This document shows, piece after piece, positions 7,339-13,837 of a DNA stretch of 21,217 bases. This DNA comes from a virus: the IMG/VR virus record IMGVR_UViG_3300025816_002051, positions 1 through 21,217 of that record; one strand, given 5' to 3'. The first letter of the stretch is position 1. Each line of letters opens with the position of its first letter. Position numbers and translations under genes: made by a program. Below the pieces are notes generated by a model, which had not been told where the DNA came from, searched no databases, and saw nothing but the letters and a program-made list of their open reading frames with translations.

Positions 7339-7367
7339 TTGACATTACCACATTTCCATAGTATAAT
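7339..7367 (+). promoter_or_regulatory. Perfect sigma70-type promoter, TTGACA-N17-TATAAT
   Basis: The -35 box TTGACA (7339-7344) and the -10 box TATAAT (7362-7367) are both exact consensus with a 17-nt spacer. The expected +1 is about 7374, at the ATG of the exonuclease (7373), so the transcript would be leaderless. This is likely an early promoter read by host RNA polymerase. Confidence 0.8.
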
Positions 7368-7372
7368 TGTGT

Positions 7373-7912
7373 ATGATTCACGCAATGATAGATCTGGAGA
7401 CCTTAAGCACAAATCCAAATGCCACCGTACTGACCGTTGGTGGTGTTAAGTTTGATCCATACACTACTGTAGAACCCGCACAAGGAATGTATTTCCGTGT
7501 TGACGTTGACTCACAGACAGAGATGGGCAGAGATGTCATGCAGGACACACTGGACTGGTGGGGCCGACAGGATCCAGAGATTATGGAAGAAGCATTGGGG
7601 GACAAGGACAGGATATCACTGGACGCAATGATTAAGACAATCAACAAGTGGAGTGTGGGAGTTGATGTGTTCTGGTGCCAAGGACCATTGTTTGACTACG
7701 CAATACTACAGAATTTATACACACAGTTGGGACACCCACAACCGTGGCAATACTGGCAGATCAGAGATTCTAGGACTTTGTTTTCATTGGTTCCTAGAGA
7801 TCCAAATGAAAAGAGGACAGGCCTGCACAACGCACTCGAGGACTGCTACTTCCAGGCAAGGAAAGTTCAGAAAGTTTATGCACAGTTAGGTATCAAGAAT
7901 GCCAGATATTAA
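7373..7912 (+). CDS. DexA-like DEDDh 3'-5' exonuclease
   Basis: This 179-aa protein has all five DEDDh residues: D7 and E9 (MIDLETL), D108 (LFDYAIL), and H152 and D157 (HNALED). It also has the WCQG-LFDYAIL and YWQIRDSRT blocks that recall T4 exonuclease A (DexA) and the Rv2179c-like family. The probable role is degradation or trimming of single-stranded nucleic acid, early in infection. The ATG at 7373 was preferred to the TTG at 7367, which lies in the -10 box. It heads a run of overlapping genes to 9130. Exact substrate (DNA or RNA) cannot be told. Confidence 0.85.
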   Translation: MIHAMIDLETLSTNPNATVLTVGGVKFDPYTTVEPAQGMYFRVDVDSQTEMGRDVMQDTLDWWGRQDPEIMEEALGDKDRISLDAMIKTINKWSVGVDVFWCQGPLFDYAILQNLYTQLGHPQPWQYWQIRDSRTLFSLVPRDPNEKRTGLHNALEDCYFQARKVQKVYAQLGIKNARY

Positions 7913-8165
7913 ACTACTCTACAAACAAATAGCAACAACAATAATTTTCTATCTGAGATTTGATCTGCAACTGCATTTCTTCTGGGCCATGTTCCTGACA
8001 CTGTTCGCAGTGTTCTGGCAACCGTTCATATACCTGGGACTGATAGCGACAGTGTTAAAGGAAGCACTGGACCTATGGAACAAGGGACACTGGAGTTGGG
8101 ACGATATCGTGTTTGGCGTCGCAGGTTGTATTGTTGGTGCGTACTTCGTGGGAGTGATCGCATGA
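7899..8165 (+). CDS. Small two-TM membrane protein
   Basis: This 88-aa protein has an aromatic hydrophobic segment at about 26-50 (FFWAMFLTLFAVFWQPFIY) and a glycine-containing C-terminal one at about 70-88 (GVAGCIVGAYFVGVIA). Between them is KEALDLWNKGHWSWDDI. The KE..D......W.DI....G...G pattern is like small YfiM/DUF2279-type membrane proteins, by eye only. It overlaps the exonuclease by 14 nt and the next gene by 4 nt (ATGA). No function can be assigned. Confidence 0.72.
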   Translation: MPDIKLLYKQIATTIIFYLRFDLQLHFFWAMFLTLFAVFWQPFIYLGLIATVLKEALDLWNKGHWSWDDIVFGVAGCIVGAYFVGVIA

Positions 8166-8512
8166 AGTGGTACAGCATCGAGGACCTATACCACATAGAA
8201 GGTTTCAAGATCAAGCACAGCAAGAAACCCAAAACCAAATGGATCAGATTGAAATGTGTCTACAAAATTAAGATTGGAAACAAAGTGGTACACGTGGGCA
8301 GGTCCGATACTTGTAAAAAGCACGGAGGTGCAGAGAAGGTCAGGAAGGCCCTGGTAAATCTTCTGGGAATATGGGAATACAATACAGCAGTGCCAAAGAC
8401 TAAAACTTGGGATCAAATCAGGTTGCAACACAGACCAAATTCTAGTAATATTAAGATAGGAATTATAGAAACCAATGCCATCGAAAAAACCTATCTACAA
8501 GAAAGAATATGA
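8162..8512 (+). CDS. Small basic protein, possible degenerate GIY-YIG-like fold
   Basis: This 116-aa Lys/Arg-rich protein starts at the ATG overlapping the preceding stop (ATGA), with GGGAG upstream. The longer in-frame start at 8075 lies inside the upstream gene and is rejected. The segment CVYKIKIGNKVVHVGRSD resembles the first strands of GIY-YIG nucleases (VY.I then Y[IV]G.S), but the second tyrosine is His and other catalytic residues cannot be placed. The end (GIIETNAIEKTYLQERI) is helical. Treat as a basic protein of unknown function. Confidence 0.7.
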   Translation: MKWYSIEDLYHIEGFKIKHSKKPKTKWIRLKCVYKIKIGNKVVHVGRSDTCKKHGGAEKVRKALVNLLGIWEYNTAVPKTKTWDQIRLQHRPNSSNIKIGIIETNAIEKTYLQERI

Positions 8513-8876
8513 ACCTGTTGACAGTGTAGACGAGAGCGTATGGTTGGGCAATGACACACCCATCATGGAATCAGATTTCACTTTCGTTTTCAATGACCGA
8601 TATCCGTGCGTGCCAGGACACAAATTATTCATACCCAAGGAGAACAACGCACATTTCGTGGGCAGGTCCTACGGCATGGCGTATGACTACGGCAACGAAA
8701 AAATCAAGGCAGGGGAGATAGACGGATTCAACATTGGCATGAACATGGGAATACCGGCAGGGCAGACCATCATGTGGCCACACATACACTTCATACCAAG
8801 ACACAAAGGTGATGCCAAAGAGATAGGCGGAATGAGACACGCACACCCAGGTGCTGATCACAAGAAATATTACTGA
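8475..8876 (+). CDS. HIT-family (histidine triad) protein
   Basis: This 133-aa protein belongs to the HIT superfamily of nucleotide hydrolases/transferases. The nucleotide-binding half is seen in FTFVFNDRYPCVPGHKLFIP (about 35-54). The active-site block is GQTIMWPHIHFIPRHKGD (96-113). The triad reads W101-P-H103-I-H105: the first His of HxHxH is Trp, while the central His, which is the nucleophile in the family, is kept. It overlaps the previous gene by 38 nt; a later ATG would cut the conserved N-terminal strand, so 8475 is kept. The substrate is unknown. Confidence 0.83.
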   Translation: MPSKKPIYKKEYEPVDSVDESVWLGNDTPIMESDFTFVFNDRYPCVPGHKLFIPKENNAHFVGRSYGMAYDYGNEKIKAGEIDGFNIGMNMGIPAGQTIMWPHIHFIPRHKGDAKEIGGMRHAHPGADHKKYY

Positions 8877-9130
8877 TGCCAAAGAAAGCAAGAAGGATAA
8901 ATCCCATATACGTTTCACCCGATGGCGGAGAGACGGTATACGAGCAATTACCAAATGGTGACAGGGTTTTAGTGGAACAATCACAGAAGGCCAAGGATGA
9001 GGAAAGGGCATACGAGGAGGCGGAAATGGTGGGAGCAGAGGCCATTGCACTAAGGAGGAAGTATCCTACACTTCAGAAAGCCTGGGACAAATATCTCACC
9101 GTATGGCATTTGATCAACGGAAATGAGTGA
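8876..9130 (+). CDS. Small charged phage protein, unknown function
   Basis: This 84-aa soluble protein is coupled to the HIT gene by TGATG. The N-terminus is basic (MPKKARRINPIY), followed by a short beta-like part (VSPDGGETVYEQLPNGDRVLVEQ) and a Glu/Ala-rich helix (KDEERAYEEAEMVGAEAIALR). No recognised domain. It closes the exonuclease operon. Confidence 0.68.
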   Translation: MPKKARRINPIYVSPDGGETVYEQLPNGDRVLVEQSQKAKDEERAYEEAEMVGAEAIALRRKYPTLQKAWDKYLTVWHLINGNE

Positions 9131-9191
9131 CATGTACAACTATTCCTGTTTGGGTTTTACCAGCAGTTTACAGACGCCTGTGTGCGTTTAA
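9123..9191 (+). CDS. Possible 22-codon micro-ORF
   Basis: An ATG inside the end of the previous gene opens 22 codons (MSDMYNYSCLG... ending PVCV) and stops 20 nt before the next ATG. It fills what is otherwise an 81-nt gap. There is no clear Shine-Dalgarno sequence, so it may well be noise. Confidence 0.2.
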   Translation: MSDMYNYSCLGFTSSLQTPVCV

Positions 9192-9198
9192 AGGGGTG

Positions 9199-9206
9199 AT
9201 TAAATA
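9199..9206 (+). promoter_or_regulatory. T4-late-like promoter motif (ATTAAATA)
   Basis: ATTAAATA ends 5 nt before the ATG at 9212. An AAGGGG lies just upstream of it, too far for a normal ribosome binding site. Confidence 0.55.
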
Positions 9207-9211
9207 GCAAT

Positions 9212-9853
9212 ATGACCAAGTATGTTTCAATAATAGGCAACGGTGAAAGCAGGAGAGGGTTTGACCTCACTCCATTGAAAAGTGTTACCACCATGGTGGG
9301 TTGTAATGCACTTTTTAGAGACCATAACCTTGAATATGTTGTGGCCTGTGACCGTCACATGTGTCAAGAGGCCGCCAACACAGTTGGTAAAAATACAACC
9401 ATTTATACTAGGGAAAACTGGTATAAACAATTCGCATATTGGCCTAATGTTAAGAAGGTACCTGACCTGCCCTACGTAGGCGACAAGAGACAGGACGATC
9501 CTTTCCATTGGGGCACAGGACAGTTTGCCGCACTAGTCGGAATGAGTTTTAAACCCAAGGCTGTGTTTTTAGTTGGTATGGATCTATGGGGACTAGGCAA
9601 AGAACAAAAGCCTGAAAATGTAAACAACATTTATAAGGGATCGAAAGGGTACACATACATAAAACGCCCGGTAGATCCCAGTTACTGGATATACCAATTT
9701 GGCAAGTTGTTTGAACACTCTAAATGTAGATGGATTATTGTCAATCAGGAAGGTTGGAAAATGCCAGAAGAATGGAATGAACATAAAAATGTTTTCCAAG
9801 ATACATACGAAGGACTTGCCAAGTGGATTAACAACCAGTTGACAAAAAAGTAA
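9212..9853 (+). CDS. IGNGESR-type DUF115/MptE-like protein, copy 1
   Basis: This 213-aa protein has a Rossmann-like start (SIIGNGESRRGFDL), a GCNALFRD block, VACDRHM, a WGTGQFAALVG turn and an FLVGMDLWG strand. These match the protein at 13837 block for block and recall DUF115/MptE-like proteins, which include transferases acting on surface glycans and pterin enzymes. The two are paralogues within the phage. It is a monocistronic-looking gene behind a late-type motif. A role in modifying phage or host surface sugars is possible; the reaction is not known. Confidence 0.75.
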   Translation: MTKYVSIIGNGESRRGFDLTPLKSVTTMVGCNALFRDHNLEYVVACDRHMCQEAANTVGKNTTIYTRENWYKQFAYWPNVKKVPDLPYVGDKRQDDPFHWGTGQFAALVGMSFKPKAVFLVGMDLWGLGKEQKPENVNNIYKGSKGYTYIKRPVDPSYWIYQFGKLFEHSKCRWIIVNQEGWKMPEEWNEHKNVFQDTYEGLAKWINNQLTKK

Positions 9854-9866
9854 TCTCTTATAAAAT
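9839..9866 (+). promoter_or_regulatory. Sigma70-type promoter, TTGACA-N16-TAAAAT
   Basis: A consensus -35 (9839-9844) and a 5/6 -10 (9861-9866) with a 16-nt spacer overlap the end of the preceding gene. The expected +1 falls on the A of the ATG at 9873, so the mRNA would be leaderless. Confidence 0.65.
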
Positions 9867-9872
9867 TGTTGT

Positions 9873-10283
9873 ATGATTAGACCAATGGTGGATCACCTGA
9901 TGGTGCAACAGCAACTGAAGGCTCCACACAAGAGATGGAAACACATGGTGGGAGTAATGTGCCTTAATCTCACATACCGTAAACACGTCAAAATAATCTT
10001 ACCAAAACTTTTCGCAAGATATCCAAGTCCAGAAGCATACCTACGTGGTAGGCTTAAGACACAACAGGAGTTGTTGAAGCCGTTGGGCATGTGGGAAGTG
10101 CGTTCAAAAAGGATCAGGAAGATGACCAAGCAGTACCTGACCTGGGACAAGCGAGAGGCCAGCGACCTGCACGGCATTGGCAAGTATGGATCTGACAGTT
10201 ACCAGATATTTTTCATGAATCACATACCTCCAAATGTTCAAGACAAAGAATTAAGAAAATACATTGACAATCTAGTAGGATAG
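9873..10283 (+). CDS. MBD4-like HhH-GPD DNA glycosylase
   Basis: This 136-aa protein closely follows the C-terminal glycosylase domain of vertebrate MBD4, which removes T or U from G mismatches. The HhH hairpin is LHGIGKYGSDSY (99-110), where MBD4 has the same block with one substitution. Upstream, ELLKPLGMWEVRSKRI corresponds to the MBD4 helix before it. The family's catalytic Asp aligns with D124 (QDKELRKY). The methyl-CpG-binding domain is absent, so the protein is only the catalytic core. The likely task is base excision repair of deaminated bases in phage DNA, or attack on host DNA. The upstream sigma70-type promoter suggests early expression. Confidence 0.83.
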   Translation: MIRPMVDHLMVQQQLKAPHKRWKHMVGVMCLNLTYRKHVKIILPKLFARYPSPEAYLRGRLKTQQELLKPLGMWEVRSKRIRKMTKQYLTWDKREASDLHGIGKYGSDSYQIFFMNHIPPNVQDKELRKYIDNLVG

Positions 10284-10291
10284 TTTATAAT
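10264..10291 (+). promoter_or_regulatory. Sigma70-type promoter, TTGACA-N16-TATAAT
   Basis: Both boxes are exact consensus (10264-10269 and 10286-10291), 16 nt apart. The expected +1 (about 10298) is 1 nt before the ATG at 10299. The promoter lies over the end of the glycosylase gene. Confidence 0.75.
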
Positions 10292-10298
10292 AAAGAAT

Positions 10299-10607
10299 AT
10301 GTTTGATAAAATAAAAGATGGAGATCTAGTTACTCTTAAATTGATTTCAGGGGAAGAAGTCATCGCAAAATATCTTAGCAGGACCGACACACGATACGTC
10401 AGTATCGAGAAGGCACTTGTGCTAATGAACGGTCCACAAGGATTGGCATTTGGTACATTTTTCTCCACTGCTAAACAGGACGAACCATTCAACATCGCAA
10501 TCGACAAACTGATTTCAATAGCACACATCAATGATAAGATCGCTGATGAGTACAACAGAGTATTCAGCAAGATAGAGGTTCCAAAGAAACCTAGCATAAT
10601 CACGTAA
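10299..10607 (+). CDS. Small Sm-like beta-barrel protein, unknown function
   Basis: This 102-aa protein's N-terminal half (DGDLVTLKLISGEEVIAKY, then YVSIEKALVLMN) has the strand order and SGEEV turn of Sm/LSm-like or SH3-like barrels found as small hypothetical proteins in T4-like marine phages. The C-terminus is charged and helical. It is read from its own sigma70-type promoter, and its stop overlaps the next ATG (TAATG). An RNA-binding or virion role cannot be decided. Confidence 0.75.
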   Translation: MFDKIKDGDLVTLKLISGEEVIAKYLSRTDTRYVSIEKALVLMNGPQGLAFGTFFSTAKQDEPFNIAIDKLISIAHINDKIADEYNRVFSKIEVPKKPSIIT

Positions 10608-10861
10608 TGGCACACTTTGACAAACACTCGAAAAGTATCACTGCTCTTGTAGATGTATCGGAGGCCATGCTGAACGCAATGGAGAAACACGGTATAGATC
10701 CTGAGACTGTGGCGAACAGGAACGAGTTCACTGTGATGATACACTTTTTGAAGAGTATAATCGATGGTGAGTTAAATATACCAAACGAACTGACGGATCG
10801 CATCAGAGATACAGCGTTCCAGATAGACATGGATCAAAAGTTAGACAAAAAACTGAACTGA
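10607..10861 (+). CDS. Small helical phage protein, unknown function
   Basis: This 84-aa protein is acidic and helical (VDVSEAMLNAMEKHGIDPETV, FTVMIHFLKSIIDGELNIPN) and ends Asp/Lys-rich. No family is recognised. It is coupled to the Sm-like gene by TAATG and so is probably co-expressed from the promoter at 10264. Confidence 0.7.
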   Translation: MAHFDKHSKSITALVDVSEAMLNAMEKHGIDPETVANRNEFTVMIHFLKSIIDGELNIPNELTDRIRDTAFQIDMDQKLDKKLN

Positions 10862-10950
10862 TGATCGAGAGGACTCAAGACTTTCACCCCTCTATAAACA
10901 CTCTGCAAGTCATCAACGCAAGGAGAAACGATGACTTACTACTCAACTAA
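10861..10950 (+). CDS. Possible 29-codon leader ORF before the QueD-family gene
   Basis: The ATG overlaps the previous stop (TGATG) and the ORF runs across the AGGAG of the next gene, stopping 20 nt inside it. Reading it would bring ribosomes to that site and could couple translation. The peptide is MIERTQDFHPS... ending NDDLLLN, with no recognised match. Confidence 0.25.
   Translation: MIERTQDFHPSINTLQVINARRNDDLLLN
10893..10900 (+). promoter_or_regulatory. Weak late-like motif (TATAAACA)
   Basis: One base differs from TATAAATA. It lies 30 nt before the ATG at 10931, farther than the other late-type motifs here, and unlike them it is followed by a Shine-Dalgarno sequence (AGGAG, 10921-10925). 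Confidence 0.3.
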
Positions 10951-11380
10951 AACATACGGACACAACATAGGACTATCTGCGGTGTTCAGACAACCCAATG
11001 CAGATCACTCACACTGTCACCTACTGCACGGATACAGCCTGGCATTCAAATTCACATTTGGTTGCAAGGATCTGGACAACAAGAACTGGGCGGTGGACTT
11101 TGGTGGATTGAAACCTTTAAAGGCATGGTTAGAGAATCACTTTGACCATAAACTGGTCTTGGATGAGAATGATCCACATCTAGACAAGTTCAAGGAACTT
11201 GAAGAGTTGGACCTCGCCGACATAAGAATATTCGATGGCGTGGGTGCTGAAAGGTTTGCGAAACATGCCTTTGATGCCGCTGATGACATAATCAGAGCGG
11301 CTACAAATAACAGGTGCTACGTTGTTGAATGTGAATGTATGGAACACGGAGCCAACAGTGCCATCTACAGAAAAGAATAA
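10931..11380 (+). CDS. QueD / 6-pyruvoyl-tetrahydropterin synthase family protein
   Basis: This 149-aa protein has the family layout: LSAVFRQ (15-21), catalytic-type C29 with LHGY (32-35), WAVDFGGLKPLKAWL (53-67), D72-H73 (FDHK) and a C-terminal Glu in the VVECECMEHG block. The usual fold makes a dihydroneopterin-derived product for queuosine or pterin synthesis. Relative to E. coli QueD, the first zinc His is F19 and the third is Y35; only H33 is kept. I recall a FRQ...HC..LHGY branch of this family with the same pattern, so this may be a distinct activity. It has one of the strongest Shine-Dalgarno sites in the window. No queC, queE or folE is in the window. Confidence 0.8.
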   Translation: MTYYSTKTYGHNIGLSAVFRQPNADHSHCHLLHGYSLAFKFTFGCKDLDNKNWAVDFGGLKPLKAWLENHFDHKLVLDENDPHLDKFKELEELDLADIRIFDGVGAERFAKHAFDAADDIIRAATNNRCYVVECECMEHGANSAIYRKE

Positions 11381-11393
11381 CTTCATATATGAT

Positions 11394-12488
11394 ATGGTTA
11401 GAGTAGGTCTTGTGGACAGGGCCTACTACTTCCAAATTTATGATACACCACTGGGACACAGATGGTTAGATGCACTCAAGGACAATCTTGAACAAAAAAG
11501 AATACTCGAAAAGAATTTCTGTTTCCTTGGTTTTGCAGATTCGAAGAGAAATCTCAATTACCTAGTAGCGGAACTGAACAAGAGCATTGCCAAAATAAAT
11601 GCTTTTGAATTTGACCCTGTATATGAAAAAATACATCCTTTCAGTTGTGATGATTTTCAATATAGTAGTAACCTGCCGTTGGACACGACAGAAGAGGCCG
11701 GCAACAAACAGAATCTTGGGAGAGCACTTAAACATGAGGCTTGTAATTTATTACATAGGTATTTCGAAGAATTGCAAGGCACTGCCTGGCAACTGTCAGG
11801 ATACTACAAACAGGCCGACGCCGAGACCAAATATGCCATCAGGCAGTTGAACAACCTATGTCATGAGATCGAAAGTTGGGTGCTAGCCGATAGGAAAAAA
11901 TCAATCAATCCGGAATGGATCAGACCTTCCCAGATAACCACATTCCTAAATGCACCGAGATATGATTTGCACGAGGATGATTACGAACTGTTCAAGCAAA
12001 ACAGGTACGACAGAGAATTTGGAGGTGTGTACCTACACTGGTCGCAGATAGGCAAGACACTATACGAAGTTTTCAGAGACGAACACGCACCAAAACTCAC
12101 AGAATCACTGTGTTCAGAAATCAATCACCAGAAGTACTACTCCGGTGAATTCGACATCGAGTGGGGGAGGACAATAACAGAAAAACTTTATGAGTTTAAG
12201 AAAAAAGAAATGACCGAGTACCGTAAATGGCTCACTGATAACGGGTACAATTGGGAAGATCCTAAACTTTCACTGGGGCATATCAAGATAGGACAAGTGG
12301 ACCTGCATAGATCTTTTGGAGAAGGTGCAAAATTTAGACAAATATATGAGATCATATCAAATAATTTAAATATCACTAACATCAAAATAGTATCGGACAA
12401 TCCCCGTGAATGTGAGTACCCGTACACTTTAGACCATGATGATTGGCAACAGATACAGATGCAAGGACTTAAAAGAGGATATGAATAA
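11394..12488 (+). CDS. Conserved-looking phage protein, unknown function
   Basis: This 364-aa soluble protein is mixed alpha/beta and rich in Trp and Tyr. Notable stretches are GNKQNLGRALKHEACNLLHR, RQLNNLCHEIESWVLADR, FGGVYLHWSQIGKTLYEVF and the end YPYTLDHDDWQQIQM. It recalls a long hypothetical protein common in marine T4-like phages. The start at 11394 (MVRVGL) is preferred because the longer frame would overlap the QueD-family gene by about 60 nt. No catalytic motif can be named. The next gene overlaps by 8 nt. Confidence 0.75.
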   Translation: MVRVGLVDRAYYFQIYDTPLGHRWLDALKDNLEQKRILEKNFCFLGFADSKRNLNYLVAELNKSIAKINAFEFDPVYEKIHPFSCDDFQYSSNLPLDTTEEAGNKQNLGRALKHEACNLLHRYFEELQGTAWQLSGYYKQADAETKYAIRQLNNLCHEIESWVLADRKKSINPEWIRPSQITTFLNAPRYDLHEDDYELFKQNRYDREFGGVYLHWSQIGKTLYEVFRDEHAPKLTESLCSEINHQKYYSGEFDIEWGRTITEKLYEFKKKEMTEYRKWLTDNGYNWEDPKLSLGHIKIGQVDLHRSFGEGAKFRQIYEIISNNLNITNIKIVSDNPRECEYPYTLDHDDWQQIQMQGLKRGYE

Positions 12489-13176
12489 CGTAGTTTGCGT
12501 TAAATGGGGCAACAAGTATATCAGCGAATATGCCAATGTGCTCAACAAAATGGTGAAACGACACACCACAGTGCCGTACCAGTTCCATTGTCTCACAGAT
12601 GATCCCAACGGATTGGACTCAGAGATCAATGTTATAAGACTGCCCAAGGATCCATGCATCAAATCTTGGTGGAGCAAACTGTGGATGTTTGCACCCGAGA
12701 TGCCACTGAAAGGTAATATCTTATTCTTTGACCTTGACGTGGTCATATTCGACAACATAGATCCCTTGCTCTCGCACACAGGCAAGTTCAACATAATCAG
12801 AGACTTCAACAGGTGCCGGGTCAAGGACTGGAAAATTTCTAACAGCAGTTGTATGCGTTGGGAGGCGGGCACGATGGACTATCTATGGACGGAATTCAAG
12901 GATCGGTCAGCACAGATCATGCAACAAAATCACGGAGATCAGGACTGGATAACCAAGAGAGCAAAGGACGATATAACATGGTTCCCAGATGAGTGGATAA
13001 GATCATACAAGTGGGAGATGATAGGTTTGAAAGATACAAAATTGTTAACCAAAGATGGCAAAAAGTTTTTTAGTAAACCCGTTGATATAAATCCAGGCAA
13101 CAGAGTGGCTGTTTTCCATGGATCGCCAAATCCCATGGAGTGTGCGGATCAATGGGTCATAGACAATTGGAAGTGA
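12481..13176 (+). CDS. Glycosyltransferase-like protein with DxD motif
   Basis: This 231-aa protein starts MNNVVCVKWGNKY and continues with a GT-A-like layout: YQFHCLTDDPNGL, SWWSKLWMFAPEMPLKG and NILFFDLDVVIFDNID, whose D-x-D is the usual nucleotide-sugar/metal site. HGDQDWITKR and VAVFHGSPNPME near the C-terminus fit the family. The ATG overlaps the preceding gene (ATGAATAA) with AGAGG upstream; the longer frame is rejected. It may add sugars to phage structural proteins, phage DNA or host surface. The two IGNGESR genes nearby suggest a glycan theme. Confidence 0.72.
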   Translation: MNNVVCVKWGNKYISEYANVLNKMVKRHTTVPYQFHCLTDDPNGLDSEINVIRLPKDPCIKSWWSKLWMFAPEMPLKGNILFFDLDVVIFDNIDPLLSHTGKFNIIRDFNRCRVKDWKISNSSCMRWEAGTMDYLWTEFKDRSAQIMQQNHGDQDWITKRAKDDITWFPDEWIRSYKWEMIGLKDTKLLTKDGKKFFSKPVDINPGNRVAVFHGSPNPMECADQWVIDNWK

Positions 13177-13493
13177 TGACCAGTTACGGCAAAGTAAAAG
13201 TTAAAAGACACAATCCTAGGTTGGATGAAGTGCCTGATGACTGTGGATACATGCAACGGTTCGAGTTCAATGTCGACATGAACAGCAACGGCATAATGGG
13301 CGAGTGCATAGATTGGTGCCAACAGAACTGCGAAGGCAAGTGGGGTTGGTGGTTTGAACCCGCTGGTGAGATAGAGAACCCCAAGAATCATTGGGAAGAT
13401 CAGAACGCATACATGAGTTTTGAGATTAAATCAGATGCTACTAAATTTTGGTTTGAAGTTGGTGTACAAAACATGGGAAATAATAAAGGATAA
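13176..13493 (+). CDS. Small aromatic-rich phage protein, unknown function
   Basis: This 105-aa protein is likely mostly beta: GYMQRFEFNVDM, ECIDWCQQNCEGKWGWWFEP, AYMSFEIKSDATKFWFEVG. Three Cys cluster in the middle (C-IDW-C-QQN-C). The start shares a base with the previous stop (TGATG); the earlier in-frame ATG at 13140 would overlap the glycosyltransferase-like gene. No domain is recognised. Confidence 0.7.
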   Translation: MTSYGKVKVKRHNPRLDEVPDDCGYMQRFEFNVDMNSNGIMGECIDWCQQNCEGKWGWWFEPAGEIENPKNHWEDQNAYMSFEIKSDATKFWFEVGVQNMGNNKG

Positions 13494-13501
13494 TTACTAG
13501 T

Positions 13502-13837
13502 ATGAAACCATTCGAAATAACAGATTCTGCAAAAGCACAGATCGAGAGATTGCTTGAAAAGAACCCTGGCAAGTATGCGGTAAGTCTAGCAGTGCTGGGC
13601 GGTGGATGTGCAGGATTCAAGTACGAATGGGGATTTTCAGACACCAAGGAAAGTGTGGCACAGGGCGATCATGTGGAAGACTGGAGCACAGGCAGGTTCG
13701 TTGTTGATGAAACATCTTTACTGTATGTTGTAGGTACCAAGATCGACTGGGTTGAGGAGACCTTTGGATCACAGTTCGAGATATCAAATCCCAACAGTTC
13801 GAGCTCATGTGGTTGCGGAGAATCGTTTGGCATATAA
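13502..13837 (+). CDS. A-type iron-sulfur carrier (IscA/ErpA/HesB family)
   Basis: This 111-aa protein is the usual length of the family. It has ITDSAKAQIERLL at the start, GGGCAGFKYEWGF with C36, IDWVEETFGSQFEISNPN, and the closing SCGCGESFG with C103 and C105. These three Cys are the cluster ligands. It would carry or deliver Fe-S clusters to an apo-protein in the infected cell. AAAGGA lies about 10 nt before the ATG, and a weak -10 (GATAAT, 13489) precedes it. No other Fe-S assembly gene is near. The stop overlaps the next ATG (TAATG). Confidence 0.9.
   Translation: MKPFEITDSAKAQIERLLEKNPGKYAVSLAVLGGGCAGFKYEWGFSDTKESVAQGDHVEDWSTGRFVVDETSLLYVVGTKIDWVEETFGSQFEISNPNSSSSCGCGESFGI

Noticed and set aside
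9131-9211. tRNA or small RNA in the largest gap
   Set aside because: No cloverleaf, T-loop or CCA-like end can be drawn; only a micro-ORF and a promoter motif are visible.
13459-13494. Sigma70-type promoter before the Fe-S carrier gene
   Set aside because: A GATAAT -10 is present but no -35 lies at 15-19 nt; only an AAAGGA ribosome site is convincing.
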